Origin: Isoetes taiwanensis
Taxonomy: Eukaryota > Streptophyta > Lycopodiopsida > Isoetales > Isoetaceae
Direction: 5' to 3'
DNA: 64,000 nucleotides
Assembly (NCBI GenBank): GCA_021234155.1
Contig: JAJEKV010000035.1
Location: 3,798,224-3,862,223 of the forward strand
The notes below the pieces were generated by a model. The model ran no database searches. It saw only the letters and a program-made list of their open reading frames with translations, and was not told where the DNA came from. Below, piece after piece: positions 11,107-20,804 of this stretch. The position numbers and the translations under genes are program-made. The number at the start of each line of letters is the position of its first letter. The first letter of the stretch is position 1.

Positions 11107-11490
11107 GATTGAAGAGCAAAAAATAAGTTTAGTTTGTTACCTCGTGCGTAATTCCACCTCCAACTTCTGGAGCAGCAGTGCAAGCGCTGGACAGGACATT
11201 TGCCATTTTTTTGCCATAGCTGCTGCAACAATTCAGAGCTTTTCGATGCGGGCCTGCAACAAAGCTTGGTGTAGCCTCAAACTCAGAGCTCCATTCCATA
11301 CTGCTTGGTTGTTGACCTAGCAGTTCCACATAAAAAGCAGCATCCCCCGAAGACATGCGGCAAAGGAAATGTTTTTATTGTGGTTTTACGGCCCGAGCTG
11401 GACTATAGGAAGAAGTATGGAGGCAGAGGAGAAGAATCATGATCGGAAATGACTATTACATTTAAAAAAAAAAAATGCTCGAGCAAGGAG

Positions 11491-11748
11491 CACCGGTTAG
11501 CCAGTTTCCAAAGTGGCAGTTAGCCGGTTTCCAAAGTGGCTGCCCAACAACAGCGGCCACTGCCAGTTTACACCTGATAGCAAGTTTGGAGCAGTCATTG
11601 GCATATTCCTGGCATATATTAGCATATACCTAGAATATGCTATAAACCCACATGGACGAGGGCTTGCCCCCCTAGGGGCAACCCAAAAACGAGTGATATA
11701 CCTCCACGATATACTTTCTTTGAAGCCTTGCCCCTCAAACCTTGCATA
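11491..11748 (+). repeat. Dispersed repeat, full copy
   Basis: It starts CCGGTTAGCCAGTTTCCAAA with a 27-base internal duplication, runs through TGGCTGCCCAACAAC, alternating GCATAT/TATACC stretches and GGGGCAACCCAAAAA, and ends with the segment shared with 8329-8392. An inverted relative lies at 54145-54327. No coding capacity or clear terminal repeats were seen. Confidence 0.75.
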
Positions 11749-12980
11749 GCTCCTCACGTTGCTGAGTCAGCTGAACTAGGGAGAGGTCCTCTTGCACTGA
11801 AAAGTGAGTGGCCTTAAGGTGACATCCGTGCTGTACTACATACAGCATATCCCACGACGATGAGAAATGCACACTAGAAGATGACGTGGTTGGTCTGGCC
11901 ATTGAGCACCCACTCTTCGTGCTGTAAATTTTCCTGAGCTTCGGATGTGCATTGTATCTATAAAAAATGTGCAGTTGCCTCCATACCATTTGGACAAGTG
12001 CGCTGTAAGTTCAAGTGCCATTCTTGCTCGAGCTGAGCTAAACCTGTACTATGTGGCCATCAGTTCTAGCTCGTGTGTATGATCCTGAGCTCCCTTTTGC
12101 ATCTGGACATCTAGATCTACATCTGGTTATGGCTCAACTTGCTTCAGTCTGTACCATGGCATCTGCTCGGGCGGGTACTAGTAGGATGTTCTGGTACTAA
12201 TGTCATCACATTCTTCAAGAGCTCTAAAACATGTACCCAGTGTTCCATGGGCAGATGCACAGATGTCCCTATAACAATGATCGTGGACCTGATCAAATGA
12301 AGCTTAGCGTGAATTATCAATATGTAGCATTATAACAGGGGGTTTTTTTGTGATTTTATACGCTTTTCGGCATGGTTTTCATATGATTTCACGGGCGTAT
12401 TCACGTGGACGTACTAAACAGTATTTCTAGAGTGCACCCATTTGTTAGCCATTGATTTTAAAGAAGAGGGAAAATCGTGTGGTTGTGGGGCTTTTATTGT
12501 TTGCATGTTTTTTTTTATTGTTTGCATGTTTTTCTAGGGTTTTTCTAGGGCTGTGGCAGATTTGTGCAGAGTGGGATACAACCCGGAAGCAGTTCTTTCG
12601 TTCATCCACAGCAGGTTGTTTGGTATGCAATGCATTTCCCTATTTTGACAAGGTGAAAATTTTGCAGCATCTAGGATCCAGTGCAAATCTACGGTCCTGT
12701 TGCAGATAGAGCAACAAAATCCGGTGGTGCCCCCTCAAGAAAGCTGAGCCGGAAAGGGGATGGGTCGATTTTGGGCTCTTACCAACCTAAAAAGGGCCGA
12801 AGTGAAATTTAGGCAGAAAGGTGCTTCGTGCACATGTGGACCTATCAATTGCCGGATTTGAGAAGGTCGAACTGTTGGGTGCTCCATAGCTGAAAGCTCC
12901 ATACATTGTTGTCTGATGTCTGCTTGTTCGTTAAATCTGTGGCAGGATGCCATATATTGCAGTGTTTGGCATATTTGCAG
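11749..12980. other. Spacer, no supported gene
   Basis: This stretch lies upstream of the MSH1 exons. I looked for the preceding MSH1 exon with the Walker A P-loop and did not find it. A short direct repeat (TTTATTGTTTGCATGTTTTT twice, near 12491-12533) is the only structure noted. Confidence 0.5.
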
Positions 12981-13732
12981 GTTGAAATGGCAGAGTTACG
13001 CACTATTCTGCAGGAGGCTACAAGAAACAGCCTAGTCCTGGTGGATGAGCTATGCAGGGGCACAGAAGTGCAAAAGGGTATATCAATTGTTGGAGCTGTT
13101 CTTGAAGCTCTGGATGAAATTGAGTGCGTTGGTGTTTTGTCTACTCACCTTCACGGGCTTCTTGATATGAAATTGAACGTAAAGAATGTGGTTTTGAAAG
13201 CAATGGCCATAAAAGATGCAAATGGAAAAGTTCAGCCTACTTGGAAGCTTGTAGATGGAGCTTGTAGGGAAAGTCTAGCTTTTGAGGTTGCATTAAAAGA
13301 AGGGATTCCATACTCTCTAATTGATAGAGCGAACAGTATTTACAAGGCAAATTATGTGAAGTATGGATTAAAAGCAGTGTCAAATCCCGTTGGCATAGTT
13401 CTTGATGAAAGTAGTGTCTAGAGCTTGAAAAGCAGCATTGCTAATTCTTCGAATGGAGAAGCTATAAATTGTGTCGCAGTAAGTTAAATGAGAATAAACA
13501 GAGGCGTCACGATGGCAGTCAAAACAGGGTCCACAAGGCTGGGTTACCACAGACCATAAGTAAGGAAGGTAATCATATGATTCATGCATGACACGGTTTA
13601 AGTACTAATATATGTCTTATGACAGGTTTCAAACATGCAGAGACTCTTCTCTTACAAATAAGCCAGGAGAAGCTTGGTGACATTATTGCCCAGATGCCAT
13701 CATCACCAAATGTGTCTACACTAAATCGTCAG
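12981..13732 (+). pseudogene. MSH1: MSH1 (plant organellar MutS homologue) fragment, two exons
   Basis: Exon A (12981-13410) follows the acceptor TATTTGCAG and encodes the C-terminal half of the MutS ATPase. It has VEMAELRTILQEA, Walker B SLVLVDELCRGTE, the H-loop STHLHG, and then PTWKLVDGACRESLAFE, which is diagnostic for plant MSH1 rather than nuclear MSH2-7. Exon B (13626-13732) joins in phase 1 and encodes AETLLLQISQEKLGDIIAQ, resembling the linker before the GIY-YIG domain. No Walker A exon was found in the 5 kb upstream and no GIY-YIG exon down to LINE-B. MSH1 suppresses illegitimate recombination in mitochondria and plastids. The exons are open and well conserved, so the alternatives are a live gene with very long introns or a young partial duplicate; I lean to the latter. 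Confidence 0.72.
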
Positions 13733-14933
13733 GTCAGATCATTCCTCAAATTACCAGCAAATTAGAAGGCAGTAACCAGTATCAGCCATATGCTAAGGAG
13801 GGCTCTCATCATCATGCATCGGCTGCCTTGAATCTAAGGTTGCAGGATATGCTCAACGTGAATTTCTCCTCAACGCAATTGAGCTCTAAGGAAATGCTTG
13901 GTCATGATTTGATTTTCTGAAACGCCACAGTTTATACATATGCCAGGCATGCATGGAGAGCTTAAAAAAGCTTAAATTATTTCTCAGCAGATGCCGGAAA
14001 GGGATGGGTTTAGATGGACTACCATGGTTGCAGGTTGCGCATTGAAGAAAAAACACTTAAATTGCACACATGTAAAAATTGACTCTTTATATTGTGCTTA
14101 ACTTATTGTTTTGAAGAATCAAATTATGTATGTATGCCATTCTAGACTTGTCTTCTGAAATTGGATTACATGCTCAAGTGTTTCTAAAGTTGTTACATGC
14201 ATAAGTGTTTCTAAATTTGCTACATGCATATATGCCATCCTTAGTGCCCGGTTGGCTTGTATTAGGGCCGAAGGGCCCAAAAATTTTTTTAATATAACAA
14301 TCAACACACAACTACCATTAACATTATTAACACAAACCATTGCATTTAACACATTCAAATTAAAATCCCCCTTAAACCCCCTTTGGTTTGGGTGCATATT
14401 CACACGGGGTTCACGTAGGGCGCGTGAGAGCCTTCTGGATGGGAATATGGGGAGAGGGTCTGTATCCACGCATCTAGAACTGGAGCTATATCTAGTGGAA
14501 GATGGTAGGGAAAGGACTCCTAAGCTATCTTTGCTTGTTACTATGCTAGGTGCTTCTGAATAGGAGGGGGAAGGTCTGGTGGCTGGGCCTTCGCAATCTT
14601 TCTCACTATATCTCTGACTTTCTAGATCATGGCTGAAGGGTGTGTGACTTAATGAATTCTCCAAGCACCGAGTGTAGGCAAGAAAGGAGTGTTGTTCGAA
14701 GCATTTTGGATGCTTGAATTTAAAATAAGAATTCAAAAACATCATTCGCACAACAATTTGACGCATAGAGGCAAAACCCGAGTGAGAGAGTGTAGGCAAG
14801 ATAAAGGAGTTGCTCGAAGGGCACTTTGGATGTCTAGAACCAAAACAAATTCATTGCCATGACACACACGACCATTATACACAACACCATCCAAATCCAT
14901 GCCATCTTCCATCCCGATAACAAAGTTCCATGG
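13733..14933. other. Spacer with small direct repeats
   Basis: TTACATGC(A)TAAGTGTTTCTAAA-type units repeat near 14163-14230. A diverged pair of about 100-base units (GTGTAGGCAAGA...GAAGCATTTTGGATG...) lies at about 14671-14850. A 226-codon minus-strand frame at 14119-14799 spans this low-complexity DNA and shows no domain; I do not regard it as a gene. A possible small exon at 13851-13920 after CAG is unsupported. Confidence 0.5.
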
Positions 14934-16560
14934 TTAGAGTAAAATGCATAATACAACAAAGGAATAAGACTCACGCTGTTCTTTCAAGTTATAAGTTTAG
15001 GAAGGAAGGAAGGAAGGAAGGAAGGAAGGTTCTTTTATCGTCCGCGGAGGCCAATTGGCCTATGGGACCCAAATTACACGGGTGCAGCAAGCCCGTTGCT
15101 ACCCGAATTAAAAAACCCCCCTTAGGAGGGAAAAACCGCCGCAGCAACAAGCCTACTGGTAGCTGTACAAATATACATATATACATGAATTCCCAGGAGC
15201 ACCTCGGTAGGCTCCTGGGGCGTAGGTGAGTCCATATAGATCCAAAACCTCCGGAGGTAGGAGCCAAGGGATCGAACCGACGGCGGCATCTTGAGTAGCT
15301 CGTCGTGGGGCGCACCAGTGTCGCACCAAGAGAATGTAGCGAGCCCGACCGACTATAGGCCGGGACAGCTCTGAAGGCATGGCTTTCATCCTCAACAACC
15401 CCCAAATGGCAACACCGACAAAGCTCTGTCCCGCACGGCTCTCCAACCCACCGATTGGGCCCCTGTTCGAATGGACGCGATGATCCTGCGCTTCTTCATG
15501 GGCAACCGAGAACACGTGTAGAGCCGTGGGCCTTGAACCGTGATGGGGTTTATGTGTTGCTTTGTAGTGTGCCACCTTTACCTGTTCGAGCATGGTGGTC
15601 CCGAGCTTCCCAGAAAACAAGAGTCCAAGTACCCCCTCGGCCTATCCCGCCCGCCGCTCTGTAGCACTGGGCGCACCTATGTCGTCTACATTCCAGCCAG
15701 CTAGCCACCGGACTCTCTTGTCCTTCCAACAAGCCCCGAAGTGGCTCTTGGGCTCATCGCCACAATAAGCCAAGTCGCGGAGTCGAGTGTAAAATACCCA
15801 TGCCGGCCACCTTCGAAATAAACAATGTGTCTATTGAGGGCCGCATGCTGCAGGGGCATGAATCTTATCTCCTGCAACAAGATCTGATATGGAACTGAGG
15901 GCTTGACCCCAAGTGCCTGTGTCAAAAATGCCTTCTGGGCCTGCTCTAAGTCGTTCCAAGTCGCCAAAGACACCACTGGGTCCCACACCTCGACCCCATA
16001 TCTACGTAAGAACTGGCTCCACCAAAGCGTTCAAACAAATGTGACTTGGTGGCCCCAATCGCATGCTCGCCCCTGGACTATTGTTTTGCATTATGTCATG
16101 GCCTTCCAATCTGCGGTCACCCGAAGGCAAATGGATGCATCCCAATACATTGAGGACGGAAATTCCACCCCCAAGTACTTGTAGCTGGGTGTAACCTCTA
16201 CCATCTGCCCCTGATAAGTGAGCGCCGGAGGTGCTGGATGACGTGAGGAGGATATGAGGACCACCTTAGTCTTGGCCAGGTTGACACGCATGTCGGTAGG
16301 GTAAAATGCAACAAAAGATTAAGACTCACGTAGTTCTTTCAAGTTCCATATTTAGGTTGAAATGCAACAAAGGATTAAGACTCACGTTGTTCTTTCAAGT
16401 CACATGTTGTTTAGGGTAAAATGCAACTGGGAAAAAAAATGATGTGGCTGAGTCCGAACGAACATCACTCTAAACAAGTTTCATGTTTAGGGTAAAATGC
16501 AACTAGAAAAAGGAAATGGTGTAGCTGAGTTAGAAAGAACATTGCTTCTATTATAAAGCA
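14934..16560. repeat. Minisatellite (about 58-bp unit) split by LINE-B
   Basis: Units of the form GGTAAAATGCAACAAAGGATTAAGACTCACGTTGTTCTTTCAAGT...TTTA occur once left of LINE-B (14934-15000) and at least twice right of it (16296-16354, 16355-16413). More diverged units follow at 16414 and 16490. A single relative of the CACGTTATTCTTTCAAGTTC part occurs at 8198-8217. Confidence 0.8.
14998..16293 (-). mobile_element. LINE-B: 5'-truncated LINE of the same family
   Basis: On the minus strand the element starts at VNLAKTKVVLISSSRHPA, just after the reverse transcriptase palm. It continues with YKYLGVEFP, WKAM, GVEVWDPVVSLATWNDLEQ and the C-terminal region, then the shared 3' end (15060-15145 on the plus strand). 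It terminates in an (AAGG)n tract at 15001-15029, which is (CCTT)n in the element's own direction. Frameshifts and stops are present but similarity is high, so it is fairly young. No target duplication could be defined because it sits in a tandem array. Confidence 0.88.
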
Positions 16561-16844
16561 ATAGAAGGCTAAAAATTGGAAAATGCACGTTTTGTGGTTT
16601 GAGAGACCTTTATGTCAATAATTTACTACCTATCTTGAAAATTAGTTCTTTCCTTTTCTTTTCTATTTAGAACCCAATGAGATTCCTTAATCATGTGCTA
16701 TACTTCGAGCTCTTTCATTATCATTTAGGCAGGTATAACCATCAAAGCTCTAATTTATAACGTGGATGTCTAGCTAAAAGAAAATGAACCTAAAGGAGCA
16801 GAGTTTGTCAAATTGGACCTAATCACCATAGAATCTCTATCCAT

Positions 16845-17285
16845 GTATTCTAAACGAGGTGCACCTTGGACTACTATAGTCGTCGGATCCGTCGATCCTA
16901 CGGTCCAGACCGTATGTTAGAGCCTCTAGGCATCTCACATTTTTCTTATGGTCATTTATGATTGGGGGCACCTATGATTTTGAAATATAAAATACGAGTT
17001 CGCCTAAGGTTTTGATGGAATATCAAGCCTCTATACGGCTTTGCCTAAGATTTTAGAATATGAAATACAGGGGCTCGAACCTCTATAATAACTCAATATC
17101 CTAGATCAGTATAACCAGTGAGGTAATGTGATTATATTTTATCTTGAATATCTATTTTTTTTTTTTAACAACCCATTCAATTGTTTTAGGAATATAGTCT
17201 ATGGTTTCAAGAATTGTCATTTGTTCATCCATATCAAACCCTCCTGGAACTCCCTAATATTGTGCTACTTGGAGTTCTTATTTGC
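16845..17285 (+). repeat. F1 dispersed repeat, copy a
   Basis: F1 is a family of about 430 bases seen here in at least seven copies. In this orientation it begins near ATTCTAAACGAGGTGCACC and contains CGTCGGATCC, ATTGGGGGCACCTATGATTT, an AGGGGCTCGAACCTCT segment, a T-run and AACAACCCATTCAATTG. It ends near CTCCCTAATATTGTGCTAC. The minus strand reads GGTTCGAGCCCC at the CTCGAACC segment, like a Pol III B box. There are no coding frames. Confidence 0.8.
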
Positions 17286-17441
17286 ATTCCCAAGTGCATG
17301 AAGCCTTTGCAAGAGTCTAACAGTTTAGCATAGCCGCTGCTTTAACATCCATGTACAATAATTTAAAAGCTATTGCTTATGTATCGAGTCTATGCATCTC
17401 ATACACAACTTTCCCCAGCGAATCCATCGGCTTATGGGTGG

Positions 17442-17842
17442 TGTTAAAAAATTGCACAAGCTATATATCCCTTGGGCACCGTCAATTTTATTTTTGTTTC
17501 AAACTTAATGATCAAAAGACAATTGAGTGCATTGTTCACTCAGTGCACTGTAGCAGCAGATAATATAAATTTCCAATGGTCGGATTTACCTGTAATGGCA
17601 CTTATCCGATAGCCCAAGCATTCAAGAGAAACCTTGCCGATTCCTAGTTTGCAAAGCCGATTCTCCTCTCCCATATCCGATCTTGCTTTTCTAAGCATCG
17701 GATCCTACCGATCCGCTCAAATTCAAAAAACCAGGCTTTGTTATCCGCTTCTTTTTTTTTCTTTTTCTTACCATAGGTTTTTGAACCATACAAATAATCA
17801 TTGAACCATAGAAATTTGCCATGACCATTCTTAATTCCAACA
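17442..17842 (-). repeat. 3' LTR of Copia-2
   Basis: It has TGTT...AACA ends and pairs with 22228-22620. It carries an extra 8 bases near 17553 (a partial duplication at GTGCACTGTAGCAGCAG) relative to the 5' LTR. Confidence 0.96.
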
Positions 17843-17852
17843 TTCCCCTTCA
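17843..17852 (-). other. Polypurine tract of Copia-2, overlapping the pol stop codon
   Basis: The minus strand reads TGAAGGGGAA directly before the 3' LTR. It is the usual plus-strand primer site, and its first three bases are the TGA that ends the pol frame. Confidence 0.88.
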
Positions 17853-20804
17853 TAGCAAATTCTGTTTCCTATCTGTATCATTCTCTGTTGTATCACCAAC
17901 TGACAGTTGTGATTTCAGATAGGTGAATTTTGACAGAGGTAAAGCTTTAGTAAAGATGTCAGCAATTTGATCAGAAGTAGGGACATACCTCAGCTCCAAA
18001 ATTTTATCTTTTACCATATTTCGAATGAAATGCATGCTCATCTCTATATGCTTTGTTCTTTCGTGAAATACTGGATTTTTAGCTATAGCTATGCAGCTCA
18101 TACTGTCAGTGTATAATGTAGTAGCTTCTTCCTGAGTGATTCCAATTTCATCTAATAATCTTCGTAGCCACATTATCTCTCGCGATGCAAGTGATGCTGC
18201 AGCATATTCAGCTTCTGCGGAAGACATGGCCAAAGAGTTCTGTTTTTTACTTCTCCAAGCAATGACGTTTCTGCCAAGTTTTACAATATATCCTGAGGTG
18301 GATTTCCTACTGTCTATGTCGCCTCCCCAGTCTGCATCAGAATACCCTTGTAATCTTAATTTGTCTTCTGTATCATCACACTTATATATTAATCCTTCTT
18401 CTTGAGTGCCTTTTAAGTACCGTAAGATGCGTTTTGCAGCAGACCAGTGCACTTTGCCTGGATTATTACAGAACCTACTTAACAGATTGACACTAAAAGC
18501 AATGTCCGGCCTTGTGTTGTTAGACACATAAAGCAAGCATCCAATCAATTCCTGATAGGGTATCTCTTCCATTTCAAGTCTTTCTTCTTCTGTTGTAGGA
18601 CTTTCCCTCAATGACAGTTTTTGTCCTGGCACTAATGGTGTATTCACGATGTTTGCATTTTCCATGTGGAATCTTCTCAAAATATTACCAATATTGTTGC
18701 TTTGAGATAGCTTTAATATCTTTTTCTTCCTGTCTCTTGTTACCTCCACTCCAAGGAATTGTCTAAGCTGCCCCAGATCTGTCATTCGAAACCTGTGTCT
18801 TAGGATCTCTTTGCAGAATTCCAGAATTTTGAAATCATTGGCTACTAAAATACAATCATCGACATAAAGGGCAAGGATGCAATACCCATTTCCACGCTTC
18901 AACACATATAAATTCCCATCATACTGAAACTTCGTGAATCCTTGTTCCGTAAGAAATGTGTCCATGCAAAAGAACCATTGTCTTGGTGATTGCCTCAATC
19001 CGTATACTGCACGTTTCAATCTCCATACTTGATCTTTTCCATTATCAAATCCTGGAGCTTGATGCATGTATATATTTTCTTCAAGCTTAGCATTCAGAAA
19101 CGCTGTTTTAACATCCATGTGATGGACATCAAAATCCAGAGCATTTGCAATGACCAACAAGGTTCTGATACTTGTAAATTTGACCAATGGAGAAAAAGTT
19201 TCTTCAAAATCTTCGCCCTTCTTCTGAGAATAGCCCTTCGCAACTAATCTTGCCTTGTACCTTTTTGAACCGTCTGCTTCCTTTTTTATTCTAAATATCC
19301 ACTTATTACCAACTATATTTTTAGCTTTTGGTTTATCCACAATTTCAAACGTACCTGTTTTCTCAAAAGATTGCATCTCGTCATTCATTGCCTTTTTCCA
19401 TTTATCTGCTTCTGTACTATTTATAGCTTCTTCAAAGCTAGTTGGTACGTTTGGTTCCAATATAGCCATGATGGACAATGCCTTTTTTGTTCTCATGCTT
19501 TTTCCAGTTATAGATCTACCATATTTCTGTGGATCTAATTTTATCATCTCCTGTAATTTCTCTACTTCCCCTTTTCGTTTCTTTTGTTTTTCAGCCTCAG
19601 TAGGTGCCTGATGACTTGACTGGCCCATTTGCTCATATGTTTCTGTTTGGTGCTCCATTTGTGCATCGTCTATGGCTACATCAGCTTCATCTGGGCTTAT
19701 GTCAAATTCATCTCCTGTACTTCTACTTTCTAGCTCATTTTCTTCATGATCATCATTGTGATCATTATTGTCCTCTTCATCTGTTTCATCATCCATTTCT
19801 ATGATTGTGGTTTTATCATCTCCTGATATAGCTTTGCTAACTTCTTCCTTTCTAGACCTGTCCTTATAAAATGTATATTCATCAAATTGAATGTCCCTGC
19901 TTATGATTATCTTATATGAGCCTGGAACATACATTCTATAGGCTTTAGATTCTTCGTCGTACCCAACTAGATACGCTACTACAGCTCTGTCATCTAATTT
20001 TTTCCGCTTTTCCTTTGGTATATGAACGTATCCTACGCATCCATATGCTTTCATTTTATAGTCAGGCACATCATTTCGATTATGCCATAACTGATCTGGC
20101 ACATTCCCCTCCAAAGTGGCGGATGGCAATTTGTTTTGTATAAGATATGCTGTTTTTAAAGCTTCTTCCCAAAGTGAATTAGGTAACCTAGCATGCTTAA
20201 GCATTGCTCTAACAGCATTCATAACAGTCCTGTTCTTTCTTTCTGCGACCCCGTTTTGTTGTGGTGAATACACACACGTCAATTGCCTCTTTATTCCCCT
20301 TTTTCGGCAGTATGTTTTAAATTTTCTTGATAAGAACTCTCCTCCTCTGTCACTTCTCAAACATTTCAGATTTTTTCCAGTTTGCTTTTCAACCTCACTG
20401 ACATAGATTTTGAAAGCATCAAATGCTTGGAACTTAGACGACAAACAATAGCATTGTGCTCTTCTACTATAATCGTCTATAAATGAAATAAAATACCTTT
20501 TTCCTGTTCTTCCCCTTATGTTTAGCGGTCCACAAATATCTGCATGAACTAGTTCCAAGATCTCACTTGCTCTCTTTGCAGTCTTGGGAAATGGTAGCCT
20601 AGTGATTTTCCCAAGTAAACATCCTTTACATAAGAACCTGTCAGTGTTACTGCACTTGTCATCTGAGCATTCAATCAATCCTTGTTTTTTCATAAACTTA
20701 ATGTTATTAATGTTTGCATGTGCCAATCTGTCATGCCACAGTTTAATGTCAGAACACATAATTGCATTGGTGCTACTATTGGCACTTGAACATTTATTTG
20801 TGAA
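17850..20804 (-). CDS. Copia-2 integrase-reverse transcriptase-RNase H
   Basis: The frame is open from the TAG to the TGA at 17850, with a first ATG at 20759. In order it has the integrase HHCC module (WHDRLAHANI ... CKGCLLGK), the integrase core (ELVHADICGPLN, FIDDYSRR, CLRSDRGGEF, NGVAERKNRTV), reverse transcriptase (NKWIFRIKK, FEETFSPLVKF, MDVKTAFLNA, active site YVDDCILVA) and RNase H (GYSDADWGGD, SSAEAEYAAA, HERTKHIEMSMHFIR). All catalytic residues look present. It is in the same frame as gag-protease, so the element would be one polyprotein but for the TAG. Confidence 0.94.
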   Translation of the reverse strand, partial: FTNKCSSANSSTNAIMCSDIKLWHDRLAHANINNIKFMKKQGLIECSDDKCSNTDRFLCKGCLLGKITRLPFPKTAKRASEILELVHADICGPLNIRGRTGKRYFISFIDDYSRRAQCYCLSSKFQAFDAFKIYVSEVEKQTGKNLKCLRSDRGGEFLSRKFKTYCRKRGIKRQLTCVYSPQQNGVAERKNRTVMNAVRAMLKHARLPNSLWEEALKTAYLIQNKLPSATLEGNVPDQLWHNRNDVPDYKMKAYGCVGYVHIPKEKRKKLDDRAVVAYLVGYDEESKAYRMYVPGSYKIIISRDIQFDEYTFYKDRSRKEEVSKAISGDDKTTIIEMDDETDEEDNNDHNDDHEENELESRSTGDEFDISPDEADVAIDDAQMEHQTETYEQMGQSSHQAPTEAEKQKKRKGEVEKLQEMIKLDPQKYGRSITGKSMRTKKALSIMAILEPNVPTSFEEAINSTEADKWKKAMNDEMQSFEKTGTFEIVDKPKAKNIVGNKWIFRIKKEADGSKRYKARLVAKGYSQKKGEDFEETFSPLVKFTSIRTLLVIANALDFDVHHMDVKTAFLNAKLEENIYMHQAPGFDNGKDQVWRLKRAVYGLRQSPRQWFFCMDTFLTEQGFTKFQYDGNLYVLKRGNGYCILALYVDDCILVANDFKILEFCKEILRHRFRMTDLGQLRQFLGVEVTRDRKKKILKLSQSNNIGNILRRFHMENANIVNTPLVPGQKLSLRESPTTEEERLEMEEIPYQELIGCLLYVSNNTRPDIAFSVNLLSRFCNNPGKVHWSAAKRILRYLKGTQEEGLIYKCDDTEDKLRLQGYSDADWGGDIDSRKSTSGYIVKLGRNVIAWRSKKQNSLAMSSAEAEYAAASLASREIMWLRRLLDEIGITQEEATTLYTDSMSCIAIAKNPVFHERTKHIEMSMHFIRNMVKDKILELRYVPTSDQIADIFTKALPLSKFTYLKSQLSVGDTTENDTDRKQNLL

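Noticed and set aside
14119-14799. 226-codon minus-strand open frame
   Set aside because: Crosses small tandem repeats and shows no domain, splice logic or codon bias I would trust.
15001-15029. (AAGG)n tract as an independent microsatellite
   Set aside because: It is the 3' tail of LINE-B; the same tract ends LINE-E in the other orientation.
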